Below, in pieces: positions 25,738 to 36,904 of a stretch of 64,000 bases of DNA. The translations under genes and the position numbers were made by a program. Source of the stretch: Hermodice carunculata. Lineage: Eukaryota; Annelida; Polychaeta; Eunicida; Amphinomidae. The notes beneath the pieces are model-generated. The model ran no database searches, was not told the origin of the DNA, and saw only the letters and a list, made by a program, of their open reading frames with translations. Each line of letters starts with the position of its first letter. Position 1 is the stretch's first letter. Location: positions 31,763,222 to 31,827,221 of the forward strand of contig OZ026615.1 of assembly GCA_964020975.1 (NCBI GenBank). Reading direction: 5' to 3'.

Positions 25738-25990
25738 TCATTTATGATTTTTGGTAAATTTCAGAGCCCCTCCATTTGTGTTCGTACCAGTGGCGTCTCT
25801 TGTTCCTTATTCTCCGCTTCGCCGCGCATCGAGTTCCTGTGTTCCTGGACTGATTAGTGGCGGTTCATCTGGATTGTATTGTTCCTTTTGTCTTGTGTTT
25901 TGTGTTTTCTCCGTAGAAACGATTCATGTATGGCTCTGGCCTGCTTTCCGATTATTTTTCGTTTGAAATAAAATGCCTTTACACCAATTG

Positions 25991-26619
25991 TACTGAAACT
26001 TGTCCATGTCTGTGTCGGCTTTGTAAAAATATATAATCGACCAAATGAGTATATTTTTGCCAGATCTGCTTACTCAGGAAAACAAAACATTGATGTAATA
26101 ATATCTTGAGCGATCAGACTTTAGATAACCTGATTGAGTATGCTGAAATTTCTGGTGGGGACTTCAGAATTATATGGATACTTTTAATCAGAATTATGCA
26201 GGTTCGATAATTTTTTTAGTTACGTGGCACCACTCCAAGGTGAAATTATAAAATTTGAAATCTATGGACAGTATTTTTACCCCGATATTATTGCATTAAG
26301 AGCACCATGAATCTTACATTGGCAATCATATGCACCGCAAAGAGCCCGAACCTCCAGTTGCATAAGTATCGAACTGACACCTTACTGCCAGGTGCGAACC
26401 TATCTTGAGTCTAAAATAATATATTCTGAGCACCATATTGGTTGCTAATTTACAATTTACATTAAATTTTTTTTTCTTTTACTCAAGCTGTAAGGCTTTA
26501 CCTATGGATTATATATTTTGTTGTTAAAATTTAGCTGTTGTGCGCAACTTAAACAGTTGCCTTCCAATTTTACTAAAATTGTAGATCATCAGAAAGAAAG
26601 AAACAAACAGAAGTTTATG
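25991..26619. other. Stretch without a recognisable gene
   Basis: Nothing supported between the two LINEs. Confidence 0.4.
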
Positions 26620-27545
26620 TATACATGATGGTGCCTATAAAAAGTAAGGAGGCTTAGATGACGAGGAATGTACGCCTAAGGGCCTGTGCAGTCTGAGGAA
26701 AAGTCTTAACTTAATAAACAAGCATGGTCGTTTTTTTGACACAAGCAAAACCTTTAAGCAGTTAACAGGGACCGTATGTTCCTTTCATTACGGGGAAGTG
26801 GCCTAAAAATAAAGCTTGGCGCGTGGTGCAAAAGTAATATAAAATTTAGAGGAGTAGGTAATTTTTCAGTCATTTGAAAATGACGTGCAAACGGCTTAAA
26901 CAAGGTTGCACCATGTCCCCTACACTTTTCTCGGTAGTTATGACAGATTTAGTTAAGATGCCCAACTCAAATTTTCCCCCGTAGGTCGCCCTAGCGACCG
27001 CAGATGTTTTTCATGTTTACCTGGGTCATCCTGACTATCATGTATGTATGGTGATTATTCTTTCTTAATTTATCTTGTATTATTACGTGCTCTGTTTGTT
27101 ACCTGAAATGTGTAACAATATGTACAGTGTTATGCCAAATGAAGAATTTGAAAATCTAAAACTAACATTTGGGAATACCAAGATGAACATGTAACAGCAC
27201 CTTGTATACAGATGATATTGTTTTAATTGCAGAAACTTTAACCTGTGCTCTGCTGTCTTAGCAACTCTTTCATGATACACGGAAAATGAAATTTAATGGT
27301 AATAAATCGAAGCTTATGACAATTGGTAATTGTATGGAAAAAACTTAACTGTTGGAAACAGCAATGTCCAAATGATGGAATGTGATACAAATAAATGTTT
27401 AGGTATACTTGTCTGAAAAATTCTAGCAAAAGTTTAAAATGTTATTTTCTTCTAAACATTTGGCCAATTGCTCCAAAATTGCAAATTTAAATTTTTGAAT
27501 ATTGATAGATACTATGCTATTCATGATAGGGCATTGCATTTTGTA
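26620..27545 (+). mobile_element. Second, different LINE fragment (reverse transcriptase)
   Basis: At 26898 the sequence encodes KQGCTMSPTLFSVVMTDLV, the RT block around the G-x-x-QG-x-x-x-SP motif. At 27204 it encodes YTDDIVLIAET, RT motif C with YTDD for YADD. KMKFNGNKSKLMTIGNC near 27280 and a CDTNKCLGIL-like phrase near 27380 follow in order. Motif wording differs from the LINE at 20785 (KQGC-type versus PQGSVLGP-type), so this is another family. Stops and frame changes interrupt it, and both ends are truncated or unrecognisable. Confidence 0.75.
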
Positions 27546-27653
27546 ATACATATATATTTTTTTAAATTGTGTACTCTGCATTTTTTTTTTCATTTTCGGC
27601 CAAGGCGCGAGCAGCATTGGCCTGAAACTTAGTGGGAACGTTTCTTAACTCGG

Positions 27654-27713
<60 letters not shown>

Positions 27714-28429
27714 GCCATTGCCATTGTTCTCCGATTTTTTTCACTATTTTTTTAATGTGAACAGGTTTCAATTCTTGAACTATAGATATTGCACAGTACA
27801 TCCCTCGAAGGAAGACACTGTCCTCGCAAAAAATTAAAGCTCATTGGTTAATATCCCATTTCATTGTCTTTTGGACCTACATTGTATTTGTGCAGATCTA
27901 CCTCAGGAAGCGCCCAGTGGCAGGACAGATGTTTGGTGTGGTGAGCACATCGCAGATTTGTCTTGTGTATGATGAAGTATAATGCCAGGTGTCTGGGTTT
28001 GGAAAAAAGACATTATTGATATTGTCAAAAGCTATCTGTGAATGTGTGGAGGCGCTTAGCCGTATATTCAGAATAAGTAAATAAATAATACATTGCCAAC
28101 TACTTAGCTGTCTTGGACTTGGTTAGTCTGTCGTGCCTCATAGTGTCTGTAACTTTTGTCTGCGCTGATGGCATTTTATTTCCACTTATATTTATTTTGG
28201 GTTGAAGATATCGGATTCATTCATTTTTGTTGTTGTTATTTGGTGCCCCATTCCCCACGACACACACTCAGTCAGTGGTAATTTTTGTGGCAGCAAGGGC
28301 TGATCAACTTACATTTCTTCGGTTTATTAATTCTTATTCGTTTTTGTTGTTGTTTGTTGCCCCCCCCCCCCCCCCAACACATTCCAATTCCAGTCCCTAT
28401 CCCTGGAACCCTCTCACTCTATTTCATTA
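27546..28429. other. Stretch without a recognisable gene
   Basis: Contains the (AT)n array at 27657-27710 and a C15 run near 28362. A TTTTTGTTGTTG...GCCCC phrase occurs at about 28226 and again at about 28340, suggesting a diverged 110-bp duplication just before the gene-family copy at 28430. Confidence 0.4.
27657..27710. repeat. (AT)n microsatellite
   Basis: Uninterrupted AT array of 27 units. Confidence 0.97.
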
Positions 28430-29409
28430 AGTATAGGTGAACTCATTTCTGACAAATTCATACTCTGTAATGGTACCCTACATGATAGAGAAAAGGGCAT
28501 CGTAAATATTACGGCTAAAGGTAGTGCTTCCATTAATAGAGGCAGTAATGAGAGAGCTGATGCCCTCCAAACTGTTCCACAACAACAGGTCCACAAAGAC
28601 TGTCGTCAGGAATATAGTAAGCCACAATATATACTAAAAGCTAAGATACGTCCCCTAACATAAGCAGAATCCAATGTTTCGCTGCTGCGTTCAGCTGTTG
28701 ATGCATTCAACTACAAAAATTACTGTTTGTTTTGTTGCACGTCAATAATGATTCCTACTCCAAATGAACAAGCGCGGAAGGTGTTAGTCGCTGATTTCCA
28801 GTCTACAATGCTTAACATTTGCATTGAGAGAAATGATGATTGGTCATTGAAGGTACATGCAAGATTATTACATGTGCTTGATATTCGAGCAGCAGATGCT
28901 GTATACCACCAAAGGTGCAGCGTCAACTTTCGTGTCAGATGCCAAATACCATCTGTGTATTCTTCTTTCACAACATGATTGTAAGAAATACAAAGTTGGT
29001 AGGCCTCAAGATATAGACAGAGCAGAGGCATTCTTAAAGGTGGCACAGGATCTTGAGGAAAATGATCTTGCAGGAGCTGATGTTTTAGATGCAATAAGAA
29101 CTAGTCTGGAACAATGGAAACAGTCTATGGTTGGTTTTCGAACCGCAGATCTTTGGATGCAGTTTGCTGAAATGATTGACATCCTAAAGCAGTTCATTAA
29201 AGCAGAGCATACAAGGGACTGGGGTCTTCATCTGAAATCCCTTGCTGACATGTTGCCCTTTTGGGCTGCAGCTGGACACAATCTTTACACCAAATATTCC
29301 AGGTTGTATTTCGAGTGCATGCAAAAACTTAAAGAAGATAACCCATCGGTACAGGAAGAGTTAGAGCAGGTACAGTGATCGTCAGTGGACTGGGCTCTCC
29401 ACTGATCTT

Positions 29410-29754
29410 ATATGCATATTTATTTACCGCCACAAAGCACGGGTTTGACGCCTTGCGATCACGGGGGACGTGAGGGGTCGCATCTCTGTCACAGACAGGC
29501 CATATACTTATTTCTCACAAAATTAGCATTTTTTGAGAAATTCAAGTTCACAAAAACCAAACTGGTATTCTTCTAGTGCTTAACGAGCCATATGTAAGAA
29601 AAATGTCCATATGCCTTTGATAAGTATTCTGTATTTACAAAATATTAATAATATCCCGCTTGTCCCCACAGGTACCGACCCATATCTCGCCATATCTCAC
29701 TAAGCGAGACTAGGCAATCAGGTATGCAGTGGGGGGGGGACCTAATATGCATAT
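29410..29754. mobile_element. About 335-bp insertion flanked by ATATGCATAT
   Basis: The gene-family sequence breaks after LSTDLI (29405) and resumes at VLMRSVKSTGG (about 29765). ATATGCATAT occurs at 29410-29419 and again at 29745-29754, directly repeated at both edges of the foreign segment, consistent with a target duplication (though the word is itself palindromic). The insert has no coding capacity. Confidence 0.55.
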
Positions 29755-31705
29755 CTCCTACAAGTATTGATGCGCAGTGTAAAATCAACAGGAGGACTAA
29801 CTCGTGGTCGAGGTATGGCTCCAATTCAACTTCTGGTGTAGTTGTTGGCAATGCTTGCTTGTAGTGACATCAATAGAGCCATGTAAAGTCAACAGGGACC
29901 ACATATGAGACTGGCGTGCAACACAGAGACGCCAGTCAAGCTCGCCAGACCCGAAACAGGAAAGATATTCAAATTATGCTCGATTTCTTACAAGAAAGAA
30001 GTCATTTCAGTAATGGTCAAATTTGAAAAACTTTGCAAGTGTCATCATTGCACATCCTACTGTCAACTTTGATAGAGTCAGAGAAATAGGTATCAATATC
30101 CTACAGTCTATGAAAGGTAAGAAAGTAAACGACTACTCTGTCAAAAGAAAGGCTCAGACAACGATCATGACGACTAAATTGTCAATGAGGATTGGTGGTG
30201 AGCGAGAGCATGTGGATCTACAGTTGCTCTTCCAGCGTCTTGTCTGGGGGGAGGGGGGTGCTCCCATGTAGGATTGGACTGGGTATGTGCCGCGGAAAAG
30301 GCCCTGTTTTTATTACTACCAGGATTAGAAAAATCCCCAAAACATACACAGCTGGATTAGGATAGGGGTAACAATTCTTTGAGTGAACTGAATGTCTTAT
30401 TCATTTTGCAAACTAATGTATAGATCTTGGATATAGGCTGGAGATATAGGATATAATTCGTAAGTACTTTGGGGGGGGGGATTTTTATGGGAATTAAGAA
30501 TATGCTAAAACGTGTTTAAAACTGGAATGTTGGTCTCCAAAATGCACCAGGATGCATTGATGCAGCACTCCTTTCAACACATTACAGGATTAAGAAAGGG
30601 TACCTTTTTCACATCTGGTGTAAGATTAAATAGGGTATTGTATAAAAATGTCCAAGGCACCCACCCACCGTGATGTTGAGTATGTACCCCCCAGGTCGGG
30701 AGGGGGGGGGTCTTTTCACTGCATTCAGGGCAGAAAATGACACCAGCAGTTCATTTCATTATGCGTTGTGCAGCTACTCACCAACTGTGTATGACAAAAA
30801 CCTCATGCTACGTGAGCCACAGATGTCCCTTTTGGCTCAGGTTTTGTTGAAGCAGTTGCCTGCAGATGCGCAAGCACCTTATCTACCACAACATCCTGTG
30901 CATCGTGTCATTGATGGAGGATCACTTATCCATTGCCTTTCCCGGCCTGGTGGTATATTAACATCCAAAGATCTCTATGGCCTCTACACTAACTATGTGA
31001 CAAAGAAATACGAGGTATGTACTGTTGCATTTAATGGCTACAACATCCCATGCACCAAAGCGACGACACACCATCGGTGTGCTGGAAACAAAATCGGTGC
31101 TACTGTTACACCCGATGAGAACATCCATGTTAAGTTGAAAAAGGACTTTTACCTTTTCAACAAGAAAAACATGTAAACATTCATGCTAAGTCAGTATCTC
31201 ATGTCCAGTAATTCATGCTGATGCTGATGCTGACCATCTTCTGATGAAGACAGTAATTGCGCTGTGCTGGGACAGGCAGCACAGTTTTTGTGGGAGACGA
31301 CACTGATTTGCATCTAAGCCACGGAAAGGATCAGTGAACAGACAAATTTTGGACATAGAAGCTTTCAAAAGGACACTTGGTTCTGATGTTTGTGACAATA
31401 TACTGTATGCCCATTCAATTTATAGTGGCTGTGACACTACCTCTCACCAGTACGGCATTGGGAAGGGCAGTGTTCTCAAAAGCTGCAGACTGATCCCAGT
31501 TTCAATCAACAAGCACAGGCATTTAAACGGCCACAATTGACCAAAAAGCTGTGGCATCTGCTGGTGAAAAAGACTCTGGTACCCTTGTATAATGGCAAAC
31601 TGGGAGAGATTCTTGGCCAGTTCGATACAGGAAATTCCTTGAAAGATCAGCAATAGCAACAGTTCACATAAAACCAGAATGTCTACCACCCACTTCATCA
31701 GCATG

Positions 31706-31780
31706 CAAGTGGCACAGCTACTGTGTCTATCTCCAGGTACAGACAAGTGCCACAGCTACTGTGTCTATCTCCAGGTACAG
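31706..31780. repeat. 38-bp tandem duplication within the gene-family copy
   Basis: CAAGTGGCACAGCTACTGTG at 31706 recurs from 31744 with one substitution and both copies run to CCAGGTACAG. The unit encodes the K-W-H-S-Y phrase of the family and is not a multiple of three, so it shifts frame. Confidence 0.9.
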
Positions 31781-32005
31781 GAGTGGCTTGGAGTAAAGGT
31801 TCCACTACATCAATGAGGCTGGTGAATGTTGATGGCGAAATTGTGCCCTAAATAATGGATATGCCCCATGCTCCAGAACAGCTGCTCAAAGTGATTTGTT
31901 GCAATTGCAAGGCAGATTGTAGTACAGACTGATGCACCTGTCACAGGAACCATCTGTGGTGCTGGAGTGCCTGAGGCCAATGCAAAGGTGTTGCATATGC
32001 CAGTG

Positions 32006-32917
32006 TTGAAATGAGAGATGTATACATAGATTTATTGTGAACCAATGCCTCCTATTCCACTTTTGCACAAAAACCAAGCACCAAGGTGTTCATGTTAAAT
32101 TCTTTCTTTTTCCAATTCATTTGATTCACTCTATGATTTACAATAATGTTATAAAACTATGTCATAATGGCAGCCATTTTGTTTCCGACCATTTTTTATG
32201 CTTTTGTTTGTCTAAGTACCTTATTATATTGCCGTTTTGGTGGTTTTCTGTTAAGAAACAAAACTAATACAGCTTACCACAAGGAAATGAAACTATATGG
32301 AATATTGGCAGCCATTTTGGTTTTCATGATGTCACTAAGCAGGTCATGTGACCCATATATTCCCTTTCTGTACTGTAGTACCTATTCATAGCAATTGTTT
32401 TTAAACCAAGCGCATTATATCATAATCAACAGTTATTTTCACCACCGTGACGCTCTCATGGCAGCCATTTTGGTTCTCTTCAAATGTTACTACTCTCCCA
32501 AAGTTTGTATTCTTAGGCCTTTTGATATGTTAAACTGCTTCATATGTACGTCCCAAAACCACTGACAAACTTACTGTTCTAATTTGTTACGGATCTAACC
32601 TTAGATTGACAGATCTAAATACGTTGGCAATTTCCAATAAGGTTACATCCTATTTCAGGGGAGACCCTTTACCATGATTGAATTTCAGTCTGCTCATTGA
32701 ATGTTCATGGCTAGGAGTAATGGTGTATAGGAGAATATGCTTATCCTGTCACAGTATATAACAGGGATCCACACACCAAATTTGGTTGGGGTAGCTCTTT
32801 CTTCTAAGTTATCGCATTGACATCAATATTATTGTGGACGGACCACATTTTGGCGAGAGTACCCGTAGACCAAGTGTTTAAGTATATACAGGGGGTGAAA
32901 TGAATTTTCAGGTGTAA

Positions 32918-32920
<3 letters not shown>
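32006..32920. other. No gene; repeated GGCAGCCATTTTG phrases
   Basis: GGCAGCCATTTTG occurs at 32169, 32307 and 32460, each near a TCATAAT/TCATG phrase, at spacings of 138 and 153 bases. The text between copies is only loosely similar. GCCATNTT is the YY1 core, so YY1-like sites are possible, but there is no further support. Confidence 0.5.

Positions 32921-33003
<83 letters not shown>
32921..33003. repeat. (TA)n microsatellite
   Basis: Uninterrupted TA array of about 41 units. Confidence 0.97.
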
Positions 33004-33009
<6 letters not shown>

Positions 33010-34940
33010 ATCTTTGACTGAGATTAAAAAGCGATCACAACAGCGTGTATTGTGGATTTTTCCATCAATTTCTGAGGAACTTCATGTATATATTTATAGA
33101 AAATGGTTCTGCACAACACGAGAGACTCTGGTTAAGTTTATATTTCTAGGTGATACTTTACTCCGTATTTGTACTTGTTTTAAATCTGCAATAATGATAT
33201 GGCCTGCAATATCACAAATGCCATCAAATTCTGGGTTGTCATTCTTTCCCTGCTGGATCAGGGTGATCATCATCCAAAGCAACTTACCAGTATCCAGACT
33301 ATTTAATAGTAGGGGCACCAATACTTAAAAATCGCTTCCACGGTTTTCAGTGTGTAAATTGTAAACATCTTGACTACTCAGCAGTTCATGAAATCAATGC
33401 ACAATAACATAGCATGTCACGACACCTGGAACTTTCATTCTGCATTTTTCATGCTTATAAAATTAACCTTTTCATGTTCTACTTCCTATTATTCAAACCT
33501 TTCTTTCTTTGCACTTTTTTACAGACTTTTTTTTCTTTTCTTTTCTTTTTTATATATTAGGCATTGTAAAACTCCTTAATGGTCATATTTGAATCTGTGC
33601 TCCATACATTGTTGCTGTTCTTTAAAAAATGGACCAGAAATCAAATGCATTGGGGCGGGGGACAAGGGATCACAATGGTTACACGGAACAAACTTAAAAT
33701 AAACTGTTACCTTTGGACGCGTAAGGGCGGGTATCTTTCGGTGAGGTCTGACACCAGTCCACTAAACACACATAAATGAGCTAATAGTGTAATGTCCTGA
33801 ATAAGGGATTTATTGTTGTCAGTGCTTCAGCAAAACTCTTTTATCCTTTACATTTGGGGGGGGGGGGTGCAATTGGCAGGGTTCTGGCTTATGTTGCATG
33901 ACACAGTTTATGTCCACTTCTTATATAACATAGGGTTAATCTTTATGATGGATTACACTAAGCCATCTGACATTAACAAAAAGCGTACTCAAATGCTCTG
34001 GTAGAAATTTATGTGTTTCTTTTGATATCAATTTTGGACTAGGACTTTCTTGTTCATGTATTGTGGGTTTCAGGTAAGGAACAATGCTCGTTGTCATTAT
34101 AGAGTTTGCTTGAGTACAATGACACGATATATATAGACGACTTCCTTCAGTGAACAAATTCTTTATTCTGTTATCTTTGCGATATCACTCAGCATGTCAT
34201 CAAATAAAATAGCATTTCATATGTTATAGTTCAGAGAACTCTCATGTTCCACGCCTGGCGGTTTATCTCTTGAACCCTCTATGCTTGGTTCAGTTTATTG
34301 CTTTTTGCGAGCTGCCGCTGGCTAACACCAGATGATTTGCGGCGGGGGAGGGGGAGAGGGAGCTAAACGGTCTGATCGGTGTCCTGCAAAATTCCCTCCT
34401 CCAATAGCAATACTGTCGCACGAAATCCCGTTGTGCGGCCACAATCATTGCGAAAGGATGTTTAAATGTGCACCAAAATCGCTGTAACTCTCTTCCCAGT
34501 GGTCAGTGGTTGCAAGTGGATTCATGAGTTGGATCTTGGATATCCAAATGGGAGCCGGACGCGTCCGAGATTTTCAGTGTTCCCTTGGTTGAATGGGCAC
34601 AAGCTCGCATGGGTAGTGTTTCTGGACCTTATTCTGTATTCACGCCTGGATTACCTTGAAACTGCTTGACTGAAATACAGATGACGTTGTCAGGTAGGCT
34701 CATACTCAGGTGGTCATTTGTGATTGGATTGCACACTTGAGTAGTTGAATAACTACTTTCCAAGTCCAAGTCACTTGCTTTAACAACAGCTACAATCTCC
34801 CCCCAGTTCTTGCATCCTTCTCAATGCAATTATCAATTGCAATACCAGTTTAACCACCCCAAATATGTTATTTAATTAATGTAATGCAACTATCTGTTGA
34901 CCTGAACCTGTCATTACAGGGGTGGGTTTACATTTTGCGG
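33004..34940. other. Stretch without a recognisable gene
   Basis: Only short frames. G-runs lie near 33652 and 33857. Nothing supported. Confidence 0.4.
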
Positions 34941-35282
34941 TAGATTGTGCGCTCTTGGTCCTGTAATCCTACGGTGACGCCATTTTGTTCCCGCTTGTTT
35001 GTTTGTGTAACTTAATTATAATTAGCTCTTGTCAAGAAAATTTCGACGTTAAAGGTAGGTCTGTATTTTGTTCGATCTCCTACATACCTTTGCCAGGGAC
35101 GTCAACATTCAAACTGCCATTTCAGGTACAAGTAGTCAAGAACATCAGGGACACAAAATAGTTACCAAAGAGTAAAACAGCAAATATTCAGTTTTGATGA
35201 GGGACACACACCATGGAATATAAATGTCTACTAGAAAAATTATGAACTATGTAATTCAGGAAAAACCGACTGGTGAAAATAC

Positions 35283-36030
35283 ATGAAAGATATTCTACTC
35301 AAGTTGGGTCTCCAGGAAACCTGGTACAATTTTGGTGGCTGTGCTAAAAAAACAGTGACTTATTTAGTCAAAAATAAGTCAAGGGATACCTATAATTCTG
35401 GATGGCTGCAAGAAATAAATGGGCTTAATTCAAATGGGCAGCATAAGTCACATACTTATTACAAATTTAAGAGCAGATTTGAAATTGAGAGCTACCTGGA
35501 ACTCAGCATGTACCTGTACAGAAGCACAAACAATTCATCAAGCGAAGAATGAGTGCCCACACATTGCAAATAGAAGCTGGCAGGTACACAATGCCAAAAA
35601 CCCTGCTGACCACTGAACTGGCATACTTTTGTAACACTAACTCGATTGAGGATGAAATACATTTTGTAACTGGCTGTAACAAATATAATGACATTAGACA
35701 AATGCTATATCAGGACCTGGCGTCCAAAAATTCATCACTTCAATGAACTATATCCTGATGAGAAATTCATTTGCAAAATGTCACTAGGAGACGGATCATT
35801 GTCTACCTACCAATCAATTCTTACATTCGTGAATGCTGCATTCCAATTAAGGTCGAGTGTAATCGGCCACTGAACCATTATATGCAAAGAAAATCACCGT
35901 ACTCACTCTGGAGCACCTGTGTGCATCAGATAGATAATATGTAGTACAGTTAGCATTCTATGTTTATTCTGTTATTTGTTCTACCACTGTGGCTACACCA
36001 TAATATGATCTATTGGTTAATGTCAATAAA
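35283..36030 (+). mobile_element. 5'-truncated LINE tail nested in the TIR element
   Basis: 35283-35552 encodes ILLKLGLQETWYNFGG...CAKKTVTYLVKNKSRDTY...GWLQEIN and ESYLELSMYLYRSTN. 35549-35746 continues as RVSAH-type AHTLQIEAGRYTMPKTLL and NTNSIEDEIHFVTGCNKYND. Then EKFICKMSLGDGS follows, ending at a TGA at 35871-35873. This is the C-terminal wording of a widespread LINE family of marine invertebrates (EDEIHFVTQC-type zinc-finger-like block). A short UTR ends at GTCAATAAA near 36030. At least two frame changes are present. Confidence 0.7.
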
Positions 36031-36281
36031 CTTCTATCTCATCACACCGTAAATTGGTCATATTTTAAGCTGATTTCAGGGCTTGTCCCTGCTGATGAGG
36101 GGCAGTTGGCATCTCTTCTTTGCAGTGTGCGTGGCTTCAAAAATAATAAGCTACCCTTGTCGTCAGCACTTAAGGTGCGACCGTGTTACCAAATTTGGAG
36201 GCACCGGTAATGCGGATCAGACGAAGGTATGGTCATGGGATTGACGATGCTGTGGTTTTATATTTTATTCTGTACCCTAAC

Positions 36282-36314
36282 CAGGGAGCTGCCATGATCG
36301 ATGGCAGCTCCCTG
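36282..36314. repeat. Perfect 14-bp-stem hairpin
   Basis: CAGGGAGCTGCCAT at 36282-36295 and its exact reverse complement ATGGCAGCTCCCTG at 36301-36314 are separated by GATCG. It lies inside the TIR element, downstream of the LINE tail. It is too perfect to be old, and could be the collapsed end pair of a small MITE. Confidence 0.85.
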
Positions 36315-36573
36315 CTCTAACTGAGACTGAGACGAAAAATACTTAAATTTCCTTGTCTCAGACTGGAAGAATAGTAATTTTTTTTAGTAGTGCTTACATA
36401 AAAACCGGCTTTTATTCATAAAAACAAAGTTTTAGTGAGGAACAAAACGCAGACCTACGTTTTTGGCGTGGGACTTTTACTGAAAACATTCACAGTGATC
36501 AGGTCACGCAACTAAATAAGCGGGAACAAAATGGCCTCAACTTTGGAGTATGGGACCAACAGTGTGCAATCTA

Positions 36574-36904
36574 TAATAAAATTCAAGCTCAGCCATGCGA
36601 TAACAGTCATATGCTAGCTAATGGTTGCATCTTAGTAATTGAATGAAATATTTTGGATGATCGTGGTGACATGGCCATCGAAAATTGCTCTGGAAAGATG
36701 CGTGAACAGAGGAAGGTTGTAGCTGCTGTTCCGGCAGCGGATGGACAATTTGGATTTGGAAAGTGCTGGACCTCTACCACAATTACAATAATATGGATCT
36801 AACATCCAAACAGAAACTGGTATCCCAATATGGTCCACTTGACGATGCAGTCTGTATTTTAGTCATTGTCAAACTAATACAGGCCCAAGTAGAGAATAAA
36901 ATGG
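36574..36904. other. Stretch without a recognisable gene
   Basis: Nothing supported. Confidence 0.35.

Larger units (their letters stand above)
20785..25990 (+). mobile_element. Degenerate non-LTR retrotransposon (LINE), split by an insertion
   Basis: The parts appear in the expected order. At 20788-20817 is AGDVQLNPGP, the phrase that opens ORF2 in many Jockey/CR1-like LINEs. The endonuclease part follows: IIALSETF near 20930, and a NSFDNAKTLGLHNIIIT...CRTCPKAR stretch near 21200-21290. The reverse transcriptase begins at 22163 (DGISTRLLKKAVP, then NNYRPISLLSCTEKVLEKVI) and 22540 (SKAFHKVWHTGLIHKL). It is then interrupted, and resumes near 24505 with INDIVNVNSNIKLLADNTLL, motif C with ADN in place of ADD. 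The thumb and C-terminus continue to 25735, with a CPACLCGATTESVWHYFL zinc-finger-like block near 25500 and the ending SVQEFLDKSKRF. A short UTR ends in AATAAAATGCC near 25975. Many stops and frame changes show a long-dead copy. Without the insertion the element spans about 3.4 kb. Confidence 0.85.
28430..32005 (+). pseudogene. Decayed copy of a large multicopy invertebrate protein family (Cys-rich tail, acidic nuclease-like motif)
   Basis: I recognise the order of blocks from long (well over 1000-residue) unnamed proteins found in many copies in invertebrates and fish, but I know no assigned function. Blocks seen: a GSASINRGSNERADAL and VHKDCRQEY start (28510-28620); RNDDWSLKVHARLL...AADAVYHQRCSVNF (28830-28930); GRPQDIDRAEAFL then FRTADLWMQFAEMIDIL and GHNLYTKYSRLY (28999-29310); GGLTRGRGM near 29790; VDLQLLFQRLV near 30215; YELCSY-like, LREPQMSLLAQ, then VIDGGSLIH and YVTKKYEVCTVAFNGY (30750-31045); DADADHLLMKTV and GDDTDL (31215-31310), acidic phrases like those of PIN/FEN-type nucleases; YSGCDTTSHQYGIGKG (31420-31470); and a CNCKADCS Cys-rich end near 31897. 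Relative to family members I remember, a large middle part is missing between 28980 and 29090. Stops, frame changes and an inserted sequence show it is not functional as it stands. It is apparently intronless, which fits a transposon-borne or retrocopied origin; that origin is inference. Confidence 0.65.
34943..36571. mobile_element. DNA-transposon-like element with about 130-bp inverted ends
   Basis: The left arm 34943-35076 and right arm 36440-36571 are inverted copies with gaps. Both contain GATTGYRCRCTSTTGGTCC at the tip, CCATTTTGTTCCCGCTT in the middle (34980-34996; reverse complement at 36516-36532), and TAGGTCTG followed by TTTTGTTC at the inner edge. TA stands outside both tips (34941-34942 and 36572-36573), consistent with a TA target duplication as made by Tc1/mariner-like transposases. 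No transposase is present; the interior is a LINE tail plus unassigned DNA. An alternative is two oppositely inserted copies of one repeat. Confidence 0.6.
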
